Positions 55,290-62,842 of a stretch of DNA of 64,000 nt are shown in pieces (position 1 is the stretch's first letter; each line of letters starts with the position of its first letter). The DNA comes from Ruminococcus_G sp050944415. Lineage in GTDB: Bacteria; Bacillota; Clostridia; Lachnospirales; Lachnospiraceae. The DNA lies in contig JBMNRA010000005.1 of the NCBI GenBank assembly GCA_050944415.1, positions 1-64,000 on the forward strand, read 5' to 3'. The notes beneath the pieces are model-generated. The model made no database searches and had not been told where the DNA came from. It saw nothing but the letters and a program-made list of their open reading frames with translations. The position numbers and the translations under genes were made by a program.

Positions 55290-56039
55290 ATGGGCGAACG
55301 GAAGAAAGTGAAAATTCAGGTGGATCATCTGACCAAAAAATTCGGCGACCTTACGGTGCTGGATGATATTTCTTTTGATGTGGAGGAAGGAGAATTTCTC
55401 TGCATTGTAGGACCGACAGGATGTGGAAAAACCACCTTTTTAAACAGTGTCACAAAATTATATGATATTACGGCCGGACGGGTATTGGTAAACGGTGAGG
55501 AGGTAAATCTGAAAAAACATAATATTTCCTATATTTTTCAGGAGTTTTCTGCAATGCCCTGGTTGACGATTGAACAGAATGTAGGATTTGGACTGGATAT
55601 CAAAAAGGTTCCAAAGAAAAAGAAAAAGGAGCTGGTTGATGAGATGCTGGAAATAGTAGGCCTGGCGGATTTCCGGAATTTTTACCCTCAGCAGGTTTCT
55701 ACCAGTATGAATCAGAGAATCGGTATTGCACGTGCGTTTGCTACCAGACCGGAAATTCTTTTGATGGATGAGCCTTATGGACAGCTGGATATCGATCTTC
55801 GGTTCAAACTGGAAGATGAACTTATCAAACTGTGGAAGAAAACGGGTACGACTGTTTTATTTATTACCCATAATGTAGAAGAGGCGGTTTATCTGAGCGA
55901 ACATATTATGGTTCTGACGAACAAACCCTGCCATGTCAAGACGGTAATTGAAAATGATCTTCCAAGACCCAGGGATGTTATGTCTTTGGAATTTGTAAAA
56001 ATGAGAGATTACGTTACGGAAATGATCAAGTGGTGGTAA
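55290..56039 (+). CDS. ABC ATP-binding protein, TauB/SsuB type (second, non-canonical signature)
   Basis: A 249-residue ATPase with normal Walker A (GPTGCGKTT), Walker B (ILLMDEPYGQLDI) and H-loop (FITHNVEEAV), but the signature reads VSTSMNQRIGIARAF instead of LSGGMxQR. Together with the first ATPase, which has a good signature but no H-loop His, this gives an asymmetric pair: one composite site keeps the full set and the other lacks both elements. Its stop is one base before the TauE-like gene. Confidence 0.88.
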   Translation: MGERKKVKIQVDHLTKKFGDLTVLDDISFDVEEGEFLCIVGPTGCGKTTFLNSVTKLYDITAGRVLVNGEEVNLKKHNISYIFQEFSAMPWLTIEQNVGFGLDIKKVPKKKKKELVDEMLEIVGLADFRNFYPQQVSTSMNQRIGIARAFATRPEILLMDEPYGQLDIDLRFKLEDELIKLWKKTGTTVLFITHNVEEAVYLSEHIMVLTNKPCHVKTVIENDLPRPRDVMSLEFVKMRDYVTEMIKWW

Positions 56040-56040
56040 G

Positions 56041-56829
56041 ATGACGGTGTTACTGTTTTTTGTATGTCTGACTGCTTCTGCAGTGGGGGCTGTGGCCGGT
56101 TTTGGAGGCGGAGTGATTATTAAGCCGGTGCTGGATGCGCTGAAGATAATGCCGGTAAGCACTGTCAGTTTTCTGTCAGGATGTACGGTTTTGTCCATGT
56201 CGGCAGTTTCTCTGCTGAGAAGCAGAAAAAATGGTGTGGTTTTGCAGGTGGAAACCAGTACCCCTCTGGCTTTGGGTGCGGCTGCTGGTGGTCTGGCGGG
56301 AAAAGAACTGTTTGAATATATTCAGCGATCTTTCGGCAGGGAAACGATACTGGGACTGATACAGAGCGTGCTTCTGCTGGCTACGACGATACTGGTTTTT
56401 ATCTACATATTAAAAAAAGACAGGATACCTTCTCTGCAGATAAAAAACAGGGCAGCCTGTTTTATCATCGGTCTTTTTCTGGGGATGGTTTCTTCTTTCC
56501 TTGGAATCGGGGGAGGTCCTGTTAATGTGGCGGCTTTGTTCTTCTTTTTTTCCATGGAAGTGAAGAGAGCAGCAAAAAATTCTATTTATATTATACTTTT
56601 TTCACAGGCTTTCAGTCTGGTCAGTTCTCTGGTACAGGGGACGGTTCCGGAATTTAAAATAACCTGGCTTTTGTGTATGGTTTTCGGCGGTATAGGCGGC
56701 GCGCTTTTAGGCGCGGCAGCGTCGAAAAAACTGGATGCAGGAAAAACAGAACGGTTGTTGTACGCACTGATGTTGTTGATTATTGGAATTAATATTTATA
56801 ATCTGTTTGGTTTCATAAGTGAAATGTGA
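56041..56829 (+). CDS. TauE/SafE-family anion exporter
   Basis: A 262-residue protein with about eight helices and two TauE repeats (GAVAGFGGGVIIKP near residue 17 and SSFLGIGGGPVNVAALF near 155). Family members export sulfite, sulfate-like anions or sulfoacetate produced in sulfonate metabolism. Placed last in the operon with a sulfatase and TauABC-like importer, it probably removes the sulfur oxyanion released inside the cell. Confidence 0.88.
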   Translation: MTVLLFFVCLTASAVGAVAGFGGGVIIKPVLDALKIMPVSTVSFLSGCTVLSMSAVSLLRSRKNGVVLQVETSTPLALGAAAGGLAGKELFEYIQRSFGRETILGLIQSVLLLATTILVFIYILKKDRIPSLQIKNRAACFIIGLFLGMVSSFLGIGGGPVNVAALFFFFSMEVKRAAKNSIYIILFSQAFSLVSSLVQGTVPEFKITWLLCMVFGGIGGALLGAAASKKLDAGKTERLLYALMLLIIGINIYNLFGFISEM

Positions 56830-56832
56830 GTA

Positions 56833-57675
56833 TCAGGGGTTACGGTACTGTGTGGGGGTCTGGTGAAACTGGCTGCGAAAATACTGTGTAAAGTATGAAT
56901 CGCTTGGGAAACCGGTTTTATCAGCGATTTCTCTGATGCTCCAGTCGGTATCACGCAGCAGAATTTTAGCTGCGTTCAGGCGGGTCTGAATCAAGTACTG
57001 TTTCGGTGTCAGACCTGTCTTTTTTTTGAATTTCTCAGAAAAATAACTGGCATTCAGGCAGGCAATTTCAGCCAGATCAGAAACAGTAATAGGAAGATAA
57101 TAGTTGTTTTCAATATAATGAATCGTCTGGTCGATGACAGACTGACTGTTTCCCTCCATACCATACCGTAATGTCAAAAGATCACACAACAAGGTATGAA
57201 TATGGCTGGAAATTATTTCTTCTGGAAGAGGGTTCTGAGAGATAAAGCCATCTACAATTTCGGTAAGAGCCTGAAAGGTTCGGTTATTATGAGGAGGGAC
57301 AAAGGCATGACGATAAGAAAACAGTCTGGAAACCAGGGCGGGAGAGGTGTTTCCGCGAAAACGGACAAAAAGCAGTTCTGTGTCTTGGCAGGAGGCGTAC
57401 AGATGTGCTTTGGAAGTATCTATAATTCCAAGCTCATGATCGTGAATCAGATATTCTTTTCCGTCAATGACCAGGAGCATCTCGCCTTTTACTACATAAA
57501 GGAATGAAAAGTGGCGATAGTTGCACAGGGAGCGGGAAGTAACGTAGTGGTGGTTCAGAAAATAATGTCCGCCCTGCTCTGTATAAAAAAGATTTTCCCT
57601 GGCGAAATCCGAAGGGAAATTCACGTAGTATTCTGAGGTTAAAAGAGATATTCCTGCTTCTCCATAAGGTTTCAT
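56833..57675 (-). CDS. AraC-family transcriptional regulator
   Basis: A 280-residue regulator: N-terminal cupin-like sensor (about 30-110) and C-terminal double HTH (about 180-278: VSDLAEIACLNASYFSEKFKKKTG and IREIADKTGFPSDSYFTQYFRSQF). It is convergent with the TauE-like gene (3-bp gap) and divergent from the UroD-like gene. The 29-bp box lies 13 bp upstream of its start, and its twin precedes the sulfatase, so it is the likely activator of both units and controls itself. The RBS is AGGAGA. Confidence 0.88.
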   Translation of the reverse strand: MKPYGEAGISLLTSEYYVNFPSDFARENLFYTEQGGHYFLNHHYVTSRSLCNYRHFSFLYVVKGEMLLVIDGKEYLIHDHELGIIDTSKAHLYASCQDTELLFVRFRGNTSPALVSRLFSYRHAFVPPHNNRTFQALTEIVDGFISQNPLPEEIISSHIHTLLCDLLTLRYGMEGNSQSVIDQTIHYIENNYYLPITVSDLAEIACLNASYFSEKFKKKTGLTPKQYLIQTRLNAAKILLRDTDWSIREIADKTGFPSDSYFTQYFRSQFHQTPTQYRNP

Positions 57676-57687
57676 ATACTTCTCCTG

Positions 57688-57716
57688 ATCTGTAGTTTCT
57701 TATGCGTTATCTGGAA
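57688..57716 (+). promoter_or_regulatory. 29-bp conserved box, copy 2 (candidate AraC operator)
   Basis: Twin of 49026-49054, with 27 of 29 positions identical. ATCTG repeats start at 57688 and 57709 (21 bp apart), with a third at 57716. A TATAAT with a poor -35 lies downstream at 57751-57756, fitting an activator-dependent promoter for the UroD-like gene. Confidence 0.65.
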
Positions 57717-57817
57717 TCTGAATAATGAAAAAGCTGATAGAAAGCTTTAATATAATAGGTAGATTATAACACGCGGGTTATAGTAAAACAATAAGTATAA
57801 AATGTATGGAGGAAGAG

Positions 57818-58966
57818 ATGATAACAAGAAAAAATTTTATAGAGGTTATGAGGGGAGAGAAAACGGGGCAGGTTCCCCTGCTGATGAGAGAAGGGTTTGA
57901 ATACTGGTGGGAGCCGAAAGGAAAAGATGCATTTCGTGCAGGATGGATGAATGATCCCCAGTATCGCAGGCTGATTCAGGCGGTGAAAGAAAGTGATGCT
58001 TATATTTTATGTCAGGATCAGTCATTTTTATTCAATCGTTTCATGATGACCAGTACGGACAGAATCCATACGGTAACGCGAGATATTGATGAAAACACAA
58101 AAGATATATTGGGAGAAATTCATACGGGAAAGGGAGTCTTAAGGTTCAGAGATTCTGTCTTCCGAAATCAGTGTACTCAATGGATTATGGAAGTTCCTGT
58201 AACAGAAGCAGCGCAGCTGGAAGAATTGATGGACACTCCTTTTGAAATCAATGAAGAAGAGGTGGTCAGAGAAGCCGGAAAGATACAGGAACAGACGGAG
58301 CGTCTGGATGAACGGGTGATTTATCAGTTTTTTGTTCCGTCTCCCATTGTGACAATTTCCAGATGTATGACGTTTGACACGTTTCTGGAAATGACACTTA
58401 CCGAGAGAGAACTGATTTTGGATGCGCTGGAAGAAATTACCGCACGGCAGATAAAAATGGTAGATGCGGTAGCGCCCATTCTGCCGGAAAATATTGTATT
58501 CTGGATGGGAGGATCGGAACAGTGTACACCGCCTATGATGGATCCGGAAGCATTTGAACGTTTTGTGGAACCTTATGATTCCAGAGTCGTCAGAAAAATT
58601 AAAGAATATGGATATGCAGTAGGTTGTCATTGCCATGGAAAAGTTTACCATGCCCTCGAAGTAATGCGGCGGATTGGCTACGATGCTACCGAACCGGTGG
58701 AACCGCAGCCTCAGGGTAACGTTTCTATGAAGGAGGGATTTGAACGAACGAAGGGGGAACTTACGCTGATAGGGAATCTGGAATGGGCGGATCTGGAATT
58801 AAAAACGACGGAGGAAATACGGGAGAAGGTAAGAGAACTGGAAGAGGTAAAAGATCAGCGGCTGATTGTGGCATCTTCGGCAGGCCCAATTACCACTGTG
58901 ACGGAAAAGCTGGTAGAAAATCATCTGGCATGGCTGGATGAATATCAGAAAATCTTTCTCAATTAA
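57818..58966 (+). CDS. Uroporphyrinogen decarboxylase-family protein (MtaA-like)
   Basis: A 382-residue TIM-barrel protein of the UroD/MtaA superfamily. The central GCHCHGKVYHAL supplies a His-x-Cys-type Zn motif as in corrinoid-linked methyltransferases, but the third ligand Cys expected near the C-terminus (SSAGPIT region) is not present. The ATG at 57818 follows GGAGG; the ATG at 57806 is before it. Haem synthesis is unlikely given the context: it shares a regulatory box with the sulfatase operon. It may move a methyl group or break the imported compound; no corrinoid protein is encoded nearby. Confidence 0.75.
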   Translation: MITRKNFIEVMRGEKTGQVPLLMREGFEYWWEPKGKDAFRAGWMNDPQYRRLIQAVKESDAYILCQDQSFLFNRFMMTSTDRIHTVTRDIDENTKDILGEIHTGKGVLRFRDSVFRNQCTQWIMEVPVTEAAQLEELMDTPFEINEEEVVREAGKIQEQTERLDERVIYQFFVPSPIVTISRCMTFDTFLEMTLTERELILDALEEITARQIKMVDAVAPILPENIVFWMGGSEQCTPPMMDPEAFERFVEPYDSRVVRKIKEYGYAVGCHCHGKVYHALEVMRRIGYDATEPVEPQPQGNVSMKEGFERTKGELTLIGNLEWADLELKTTEEIREKVRELEEVKDQRLIVASSAGPITTVTEKLVENHLAWLDEYQKIFLN

Positions 58967-58978
58967 TAATCATGAAAA

Positions 58979-59016
58979 TGAGGGGTGTTATAAACAGCTG
59001 TTTATAACACCCCTCA
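58979..59016. terminator. 38-bp perfect palindrome, probable bidirectional terminator
   Basis: A perfect palindrome centred on CAGCTG with GC-rich ends (TGAGGGGTG and CACCCCTCA). It lies 13 bp after the UroD-like gene. T-runs are weak, so termination strength is uncertain. Confidence 0.7.
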
Positions 59017-59168
59017 AAGTTTCACCGTGTTTAAAAAAATCAGGAACTTATAAGGGATATATGCGGAAAGCAACTCGGGAATTATTCTTTCTAAGAATAT
59101 TTATGGATTCTGCCCGGAAAATATGGTAGAATAGCTTGTGACTGTTGTGCAAATAGAGGAAAAAAGGA

Positions 59169-59903
59169 ATGAAAAAAATATTATTGCCGGTATCACTGCT
59201 GGTTCTTGTTTTTCTGGCGGCAGCGGCCGGATGGCTGCTTCTTACCAGGGACAGAGAAGGGCCGGAAATCGTATTCGATGAAAGCGGTGCTGTTACCTAT
59301 CACTCCGGTATGACCAATGAGGAACTGCTGCAGGGGGTGACGGCGGAAGATTACCGGGACGGAGACGTGACGGATTCTCTTATGGTGGAATCTGTGAGAA
59401 CTTCAGAAGAGAATGATCGTGTGACAGTTACCTATGTGGCTGTAGACAAAAGCAAAAATATAACCAGAGCATCCAGAGAACTGCCGGGTACAGGAGAGAC
59501 GCAGGAAGAAGCGGAACAGCCGGCCAATGATGCTGCGACAGGAGAAAGCGAAGAGACAGCGGAGGTTCCGGAAGAACCGGCTGCGGAGGAGCAGCAGGAT
59601 CCGGAAGCTGCGGCGGTTGCGGAAAGAGAAGAAAAGATCGAGGCTCTTTCGCCGGATGCGCCCAGATTCTATCTGAAGCAGCATCAGGTATCCCTGACTG
59701 TGGGAGAGAGCTTCAGCGCCCTGGACTGGGTGGAGGAGATTATGGATGACCGGGATGACAGAAGCAGCCTTTTCCGGAACATTCAGATAGACGGCAGTGT
59801 GGATACCTCGCTGGCCGGAACTTATGAGCTTACATATTATGCAGTGGACAGTGACGGGAACCGTTCCAATGAAGAAGTGATGACGGTGACCGTAATGCCA
59901 TGA
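59169..59903 (+). CDS. Membrane-anchored extracellular protein with Ig-like (DUF5011-type) domains
   Basis: A 244-residue protein with an N-terminal signal anchor (about 3-25), a first bacterial Ig-like domain (about 28-105, VTAEDYRDGDVTDS pattern), a Glu/Ala/Pro-rich linker (about 108-160) and a second Ig-like domain (about 165-244, YELTYYAVDSDGNRSNE). The domains resemble DUF5011/HYR-type adhesin or cell-surface repeats. It begins the capsule-assembly operon; the start of the next gene touches its end. The role is unknown; it may scaffold the surface machinery. Confidence 0.75.
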   Translation: MKKILLPVSLLVLVFLAAAAGWLLLTRDREGPEIVFDESGAVTYHSGMTNEELLQGVTAEDYRDGDVTDSLMVESVRTSEENDRVTVTYVAVDKSKNITRASRELPGTGETQEEAEQPANDAATGESEETAEVPEEPAAEEQQDPEAAAVAEREEKIEALSPDAPRFYLKQHQVSLTVGESFSALDWVEEIMDDRDDRSSLFRNIQIDGSVDTSLAGTYELTYYAVDSDGNRSNEEVMTVTVMP

Positions 59904-59923
59904 TAAGGGGAAAGAAGGCCGGG

Positions 59924-60649
59924 ATGAAAATGGCAGATGTACACTGTCATATTCTTCCGGCGGTAGACGATGGGGCGTATGATCTGTCTGAGACGAGAGA
60001 AATGCTGAAAACCGCGTATGAGGAAGGGATCCGCACCATATTTGCCACGCCTCATTACCACGGGGAAATGGGAAGCGGTGTCTGGGCAAAGAGAAAAGCG
60101 ATGCTGAAAGAAACACAGCGAATAGCCCGTGAAGTGTCGGAGGATTTCAGAATCCTTGCCGGTTCGGAAATCTTTTACAGTGAAAAAGCGGTAAAAGATC
60201 TTCTGGAAGGGACAGTTTGGACTATGAATGACAGTTGTTATGTTCTGGTGGAATTTGTGCCCTATGAGGAATTTTCCTATATAAAAAGAGGACTGCAGAC
60301 TTTGCAGTATCATGGCTTCTGGCCTATACTGGCTCATGTGGAACGTTATGAAGATCTGATGAAAATAGAGCGGGTTCGGCAGCTTACAGATATGGGAATT
60401 TATCTGCAGGTAAATGCGGGAAGCGTATTGGGAAAAAATGGAAGGTTGGTAAAGAATTATATCCGGGAGCTGCTGAAGGAAAGAATGATTCATTTAGTGG
60501 GAACGGATGCCCATGGAAGCCGGCATCGCAGACCGCTGATGGCTAAATGTGCGTCTTACATTGAGAAGAAAACGGACAGGCAGTACTGTCGGGATATCTG
60601 TCGGGAAAATGCCAGGAAGATAATCAGGAGGGAATATATTAATGTATAA
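59924..60649 (+). CDS. cpsB: CpsB/CapC-family tyrosine phosphatase (PHP fold)
   Basis: A 241-residue metal-dependent phosphatase: DVHCHILPAVDDGA (His-x-His), FATPHYH, a Glu ligand in GSEIFY, and LVGTDAHGSRHRRP. It removes phosphate from the Tyr tail of the CpsD kinase encoded next, controlling capsule polymer length. I prefer the ATG at 59924 (GAAGG-like site, metal motif near the start); the ATG at 59900, overlapping the previous stop, would add eight residues. It overlaps cpsD by 8 bases. Confidence 0.9.
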   Translation: MKMADVHCHILPAVDDGAYDLSETREMLKTAYEEGIRTIFATPHYHGEMGSGVWAKRKAMLKETQRIAREVSEDFRILAGSEIFYSEKAVKDLLEGTVWTMNDSCYVLVEFVPYEEFSYIKRGLQTLQYHGFWPILAHVERYEDLMKIERVRQLTDMGIYLQVNAGSVLGKNGRLVKNYIRELLKERMIHLVGTDAHGSRHRRPLMAKCASYIEKKTDRQYCRDICRENARKIIRREYINV

Positions 60650-61325
60650 AGTAACAATAGGGGAAGAGATGCAGCTTTCTTCTCAGGAGAAAGAGGTATA
60701 TCGGACCTTGAGGACGAATATTGAATTCACTGGAGTGGAGAATCGGGTGATTGCTATAACCAGTGTGGCGCCGGGAGACGGGAAAACGACCGTATCTTAC
60801 CATCTGGCATTGGCATTTGCGGAAAGCGGAAAGAGAACTCTGTTGATTGATGGAGATCTGAGAAAATCGGTACTGCTTCACCGACTTCAAATTCTGGATT
60901 CCGTGAAGGGGCTGAGTCATTATCTTTCTGGACAGGAGGCGGTTGGTGATGTGATTTACTCTACAAATAAACGAAATCTGTTTTTGATGCCTTCCGGAAT
61001 CTTTCCCACTAATCCGACGGAGCTTTTGGGTAATGAACGGTTTGTGCAGATGATGCCAGTGCTGAAAAAAACGTTCGATTATATACTGATTGATACGCCG
61101 CCTCTGAGCAATGTGATAGATGCCGCAGTGGTGGCCAAAGCGTCAGACGGTGCGATTCTGGTGCTGTCGGCAGATTCGTCTTCCAGAGCGGAGGCCAGAA
61201 ATGTTATGGAACAGCTGAAAACGGCCAACAGTAATCTGCTGGGTGTTGTTCTGAATAAAGTGGATGTATACCGCGGCAGTTATTACGGCAAATATGGACG
61301 ATATGGAAAATACGGTGAATACTGA
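60642..61325 (+). CDS. cpsD: CpsD/CapB-family tyrosine kinase
   Basis: A 227-residue bacterial tyrosine kinase: Walker A SVAPGDGKTT, Walker A' LIDGDLRKS, Walker B YILIDTPPLS, and a Tyr-rich C-terminal tail (YYGKYGRYGKYGEY) that is its own phosphorylation target. It works with the Wzz protein encoded next, which supplies the membrane activating part. AGGAGGG precedes the ATG. Confidence 0.93.
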   Translation: MYKVTIGEEMQLSSQEKEVYRTLRTNIEFTGVENRVIAITSVAPGDGKTTVSYHLALAFAESGKRTLLIDGDLRKSVLLHRLQILDSVKGLSHYLSGQEAVGDVIYSTNKRNLFLMPSGIFPTNPTELLGNERFVQMMPVLKKTFDYILIDTPPLSNVIDAAVVAKASDGAILVLSADSSSRAEARNVMEQLKTANSNLLGVVLNKVDVYRGSYYGKYGRYGKYGEY

Positions 61326-61350
61326 TGGAAGCAGAGGAGCAGATTTAAAA

Positions 61351-62073
61351 ATGGAAAGATTTGATAAAGATGAAATTGAAATCGATCTGGGAGGATTGCT
61401 GCGGGAACTGATCAGAAGATGGTGGATGTTTGCAATTGCGGCTATAATCGGCGGTCTGCTGGCGTTGATCGGCACTATTGTGATGATAACGCCTCAGTAT
61501 GAATCCAAGGCTATGCTGTACATACTTTCGAAGACTACCAGCGTAACTTCTTTTGCAGATTTTCAGCTCAGTACGGAGCTGACAGCGGATTTTGAGGTTA
61601 TCGCTACCAGCAAGCCGGTTATTGACGGAGCTGTGGAACGTATTCAGGAAGAAGATGGAATGACTTTAACCCGCGAACAGATTCAGAATATGATTCAGGT
61701 AACCAATGAGACAGATACCCGTATTCTGGTAATTACAGCCAGAGACACAGATCCCTCCCGGGCATGTGTTGTGGCCAATGCAGTGGCGGCGGAAACAGCG
61801 GACCAGATGGCCTATATCATGCAGTCAGATCCTCCTACCACAGTTGAGGAAGCGGAGGTTGCGGACAGTCCGGTATCTCCCAGCATAAAGAAAAATACGG
61901 CCATGGGAATCCTGACGGGAATCCTTCTGGTAGCGCTTTATCTGACGGTTCTTTATATCAGAAATGACAATATCAAGAATCAGGAGGAAGTGGAAAAATA
62001 TCTGGGGCTGAATACGCTGGCGGTGATTCCGGTCAGAAAAGTGAAAAAACGCGAAAATGAAAAAAAGAAATAA
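61351..62073 (+). CDS. cpsC: Wzz/CpsC-family polysaccharide chain-length determinant
   Basis: A 240-residue membrane protein with two helices (about 29-51 and 190-210) enclosing an extracellular domain and a cytoplasmic tail; the Wzz signature (IDLGGLLRELIRRWW and PQYESKAMLYI) opens the domain, and a Pro-rich segment (SPVSPSIKKN) precedes TM2. It regulates polymer length and activates CpsD. The ATG at 61351 follows GAGGAG; earlier in-frame starts lie inside cpsD. It overlaps the sortase gene by 17 bases. Confidence 0.9.
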   Translation: MERFDKDEIEIDLGGLLRELIRRWWMFAIAAIIGGLLALIGTIVMITPQYESKAMLYILSKTTSVTSFADFQLSTELTADFEVIATSKPVIDGAVERIQEEDGMTLTREQIQNMIQVTNETDTRILVITARDTDPSRACVVANAVAAETADQMAYIMQSDPPTTVEEAEVADSPVSPSIKKNTAMGILTGILLVALYLTVLYIRNDNIKNQEEVEKYLGLNTLAVIPVRKVKKRENEKKK

Positions 62074-62842
62074 AATTATATTCTTCTTATGTCTGGCAGT
62101 GTTTCTGGGAGCTTCTGCCTTCGGGATTACCTATTATCTGTCAGTAAAGGAGAATGAAAAAGTGTATGAGAAGCTCTCGGAAGATTCCGCTCAAAGTGTT
62201 TCTGGGAAATCGGAAAAAGAAAAGACGGATACAGCAGATGAAAGTGAGGAAGAGGAGACTCCCGCACCGGAAATACCTGTGGATTTTTCATCCCTGCAGG
62301 CTCTGAATCAGGATATCTATGGCTGGATCCAGATTCCGGGAACCGGTGTGGATTATCCCATCGTTCAAAGCGGTACGGATGACAGTTATTATCTAAATCA
62401 TACGGTGGAAGGAACAGAAGGGCTTCCGGGTGCCATTTACACGGAATCGTATAATGGGAAAGATTTTTTCGATGGAAATACAGTGATTTACGGTCATAAC
62501 ATGCGGGACGGCACTATGTTCGGAGGACTTTCCGCCTATGCGGATGCTCTTTACATGGCGGAGCATTCAGAAGTGGTTATTTATACGCCGGAACATAAAT
62601 TCACGTATCAGATATTTGCGGCGGTTACTTATGATAATCGCCATATACTTCATACCTATGACTGCAATGACAGGATGCAGCTGCAGGCTTTTCTGAATTC
62701 CCTGCGGCAGGAGGGAATTCAGGCCTGCTGGAATGATCAGCTGCAGGTAACAGGGGAAGACAGAATCATTACGCTGTCAACCTGCAACAATAATGACGAA
62801 CAGCGTTTTTTAGTGGAGGCGGTATTAATTGATGAAGAATAA
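62057..62842 (+). CDS. srtB: Class B sortase
   Basis: A 261-residue membrane-anchored transpeptidase: signal anchor (about 7-27), an acidic linker (about 40-75) and the SrtB catalytic domain with His in VIYGHNM, Cys in TLSTCNNN and Arg in DEQRF. It overlaps the Wzz gene and the following LCP gene, so it is co-expressed with capsule assembly. Sortases attach proteins to the wall; the substrate here is not obvious, since no LPXTG or NPQTN-type sorting signal was seen in the window. Confidence 0.92.
   Translation: MKKRNKIIFFLCLAVFLGASAFGITYYLSVKENEKVYEKLSEDSAQSVSGKSEKEKTDTADESEEEETPAPEIPVDFSSLQALNQDIYGWIQIPGTGVDYPIVQSGTDDSYYLNHTVEGTEGLPGAIYTESYNGKDFFDGNTVIYGHNMRDGTMFGGLSAYADALYMAEHSEVVIYTPEHKFTYQIFAAVTYDNRHILHTYDCNDRMQLQAFLNSLRQEGIQACWNDQLQVTGEDRIITLSTCNNNDEQRFLVEAVLIDEE

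Noticed and set aside
57818..58966. Annotation as haem-pathway HemE
   Set aside because: The protein has an MtaA-like HCH motif and sits in a sulfatase/transporter regulon without other haem genes.
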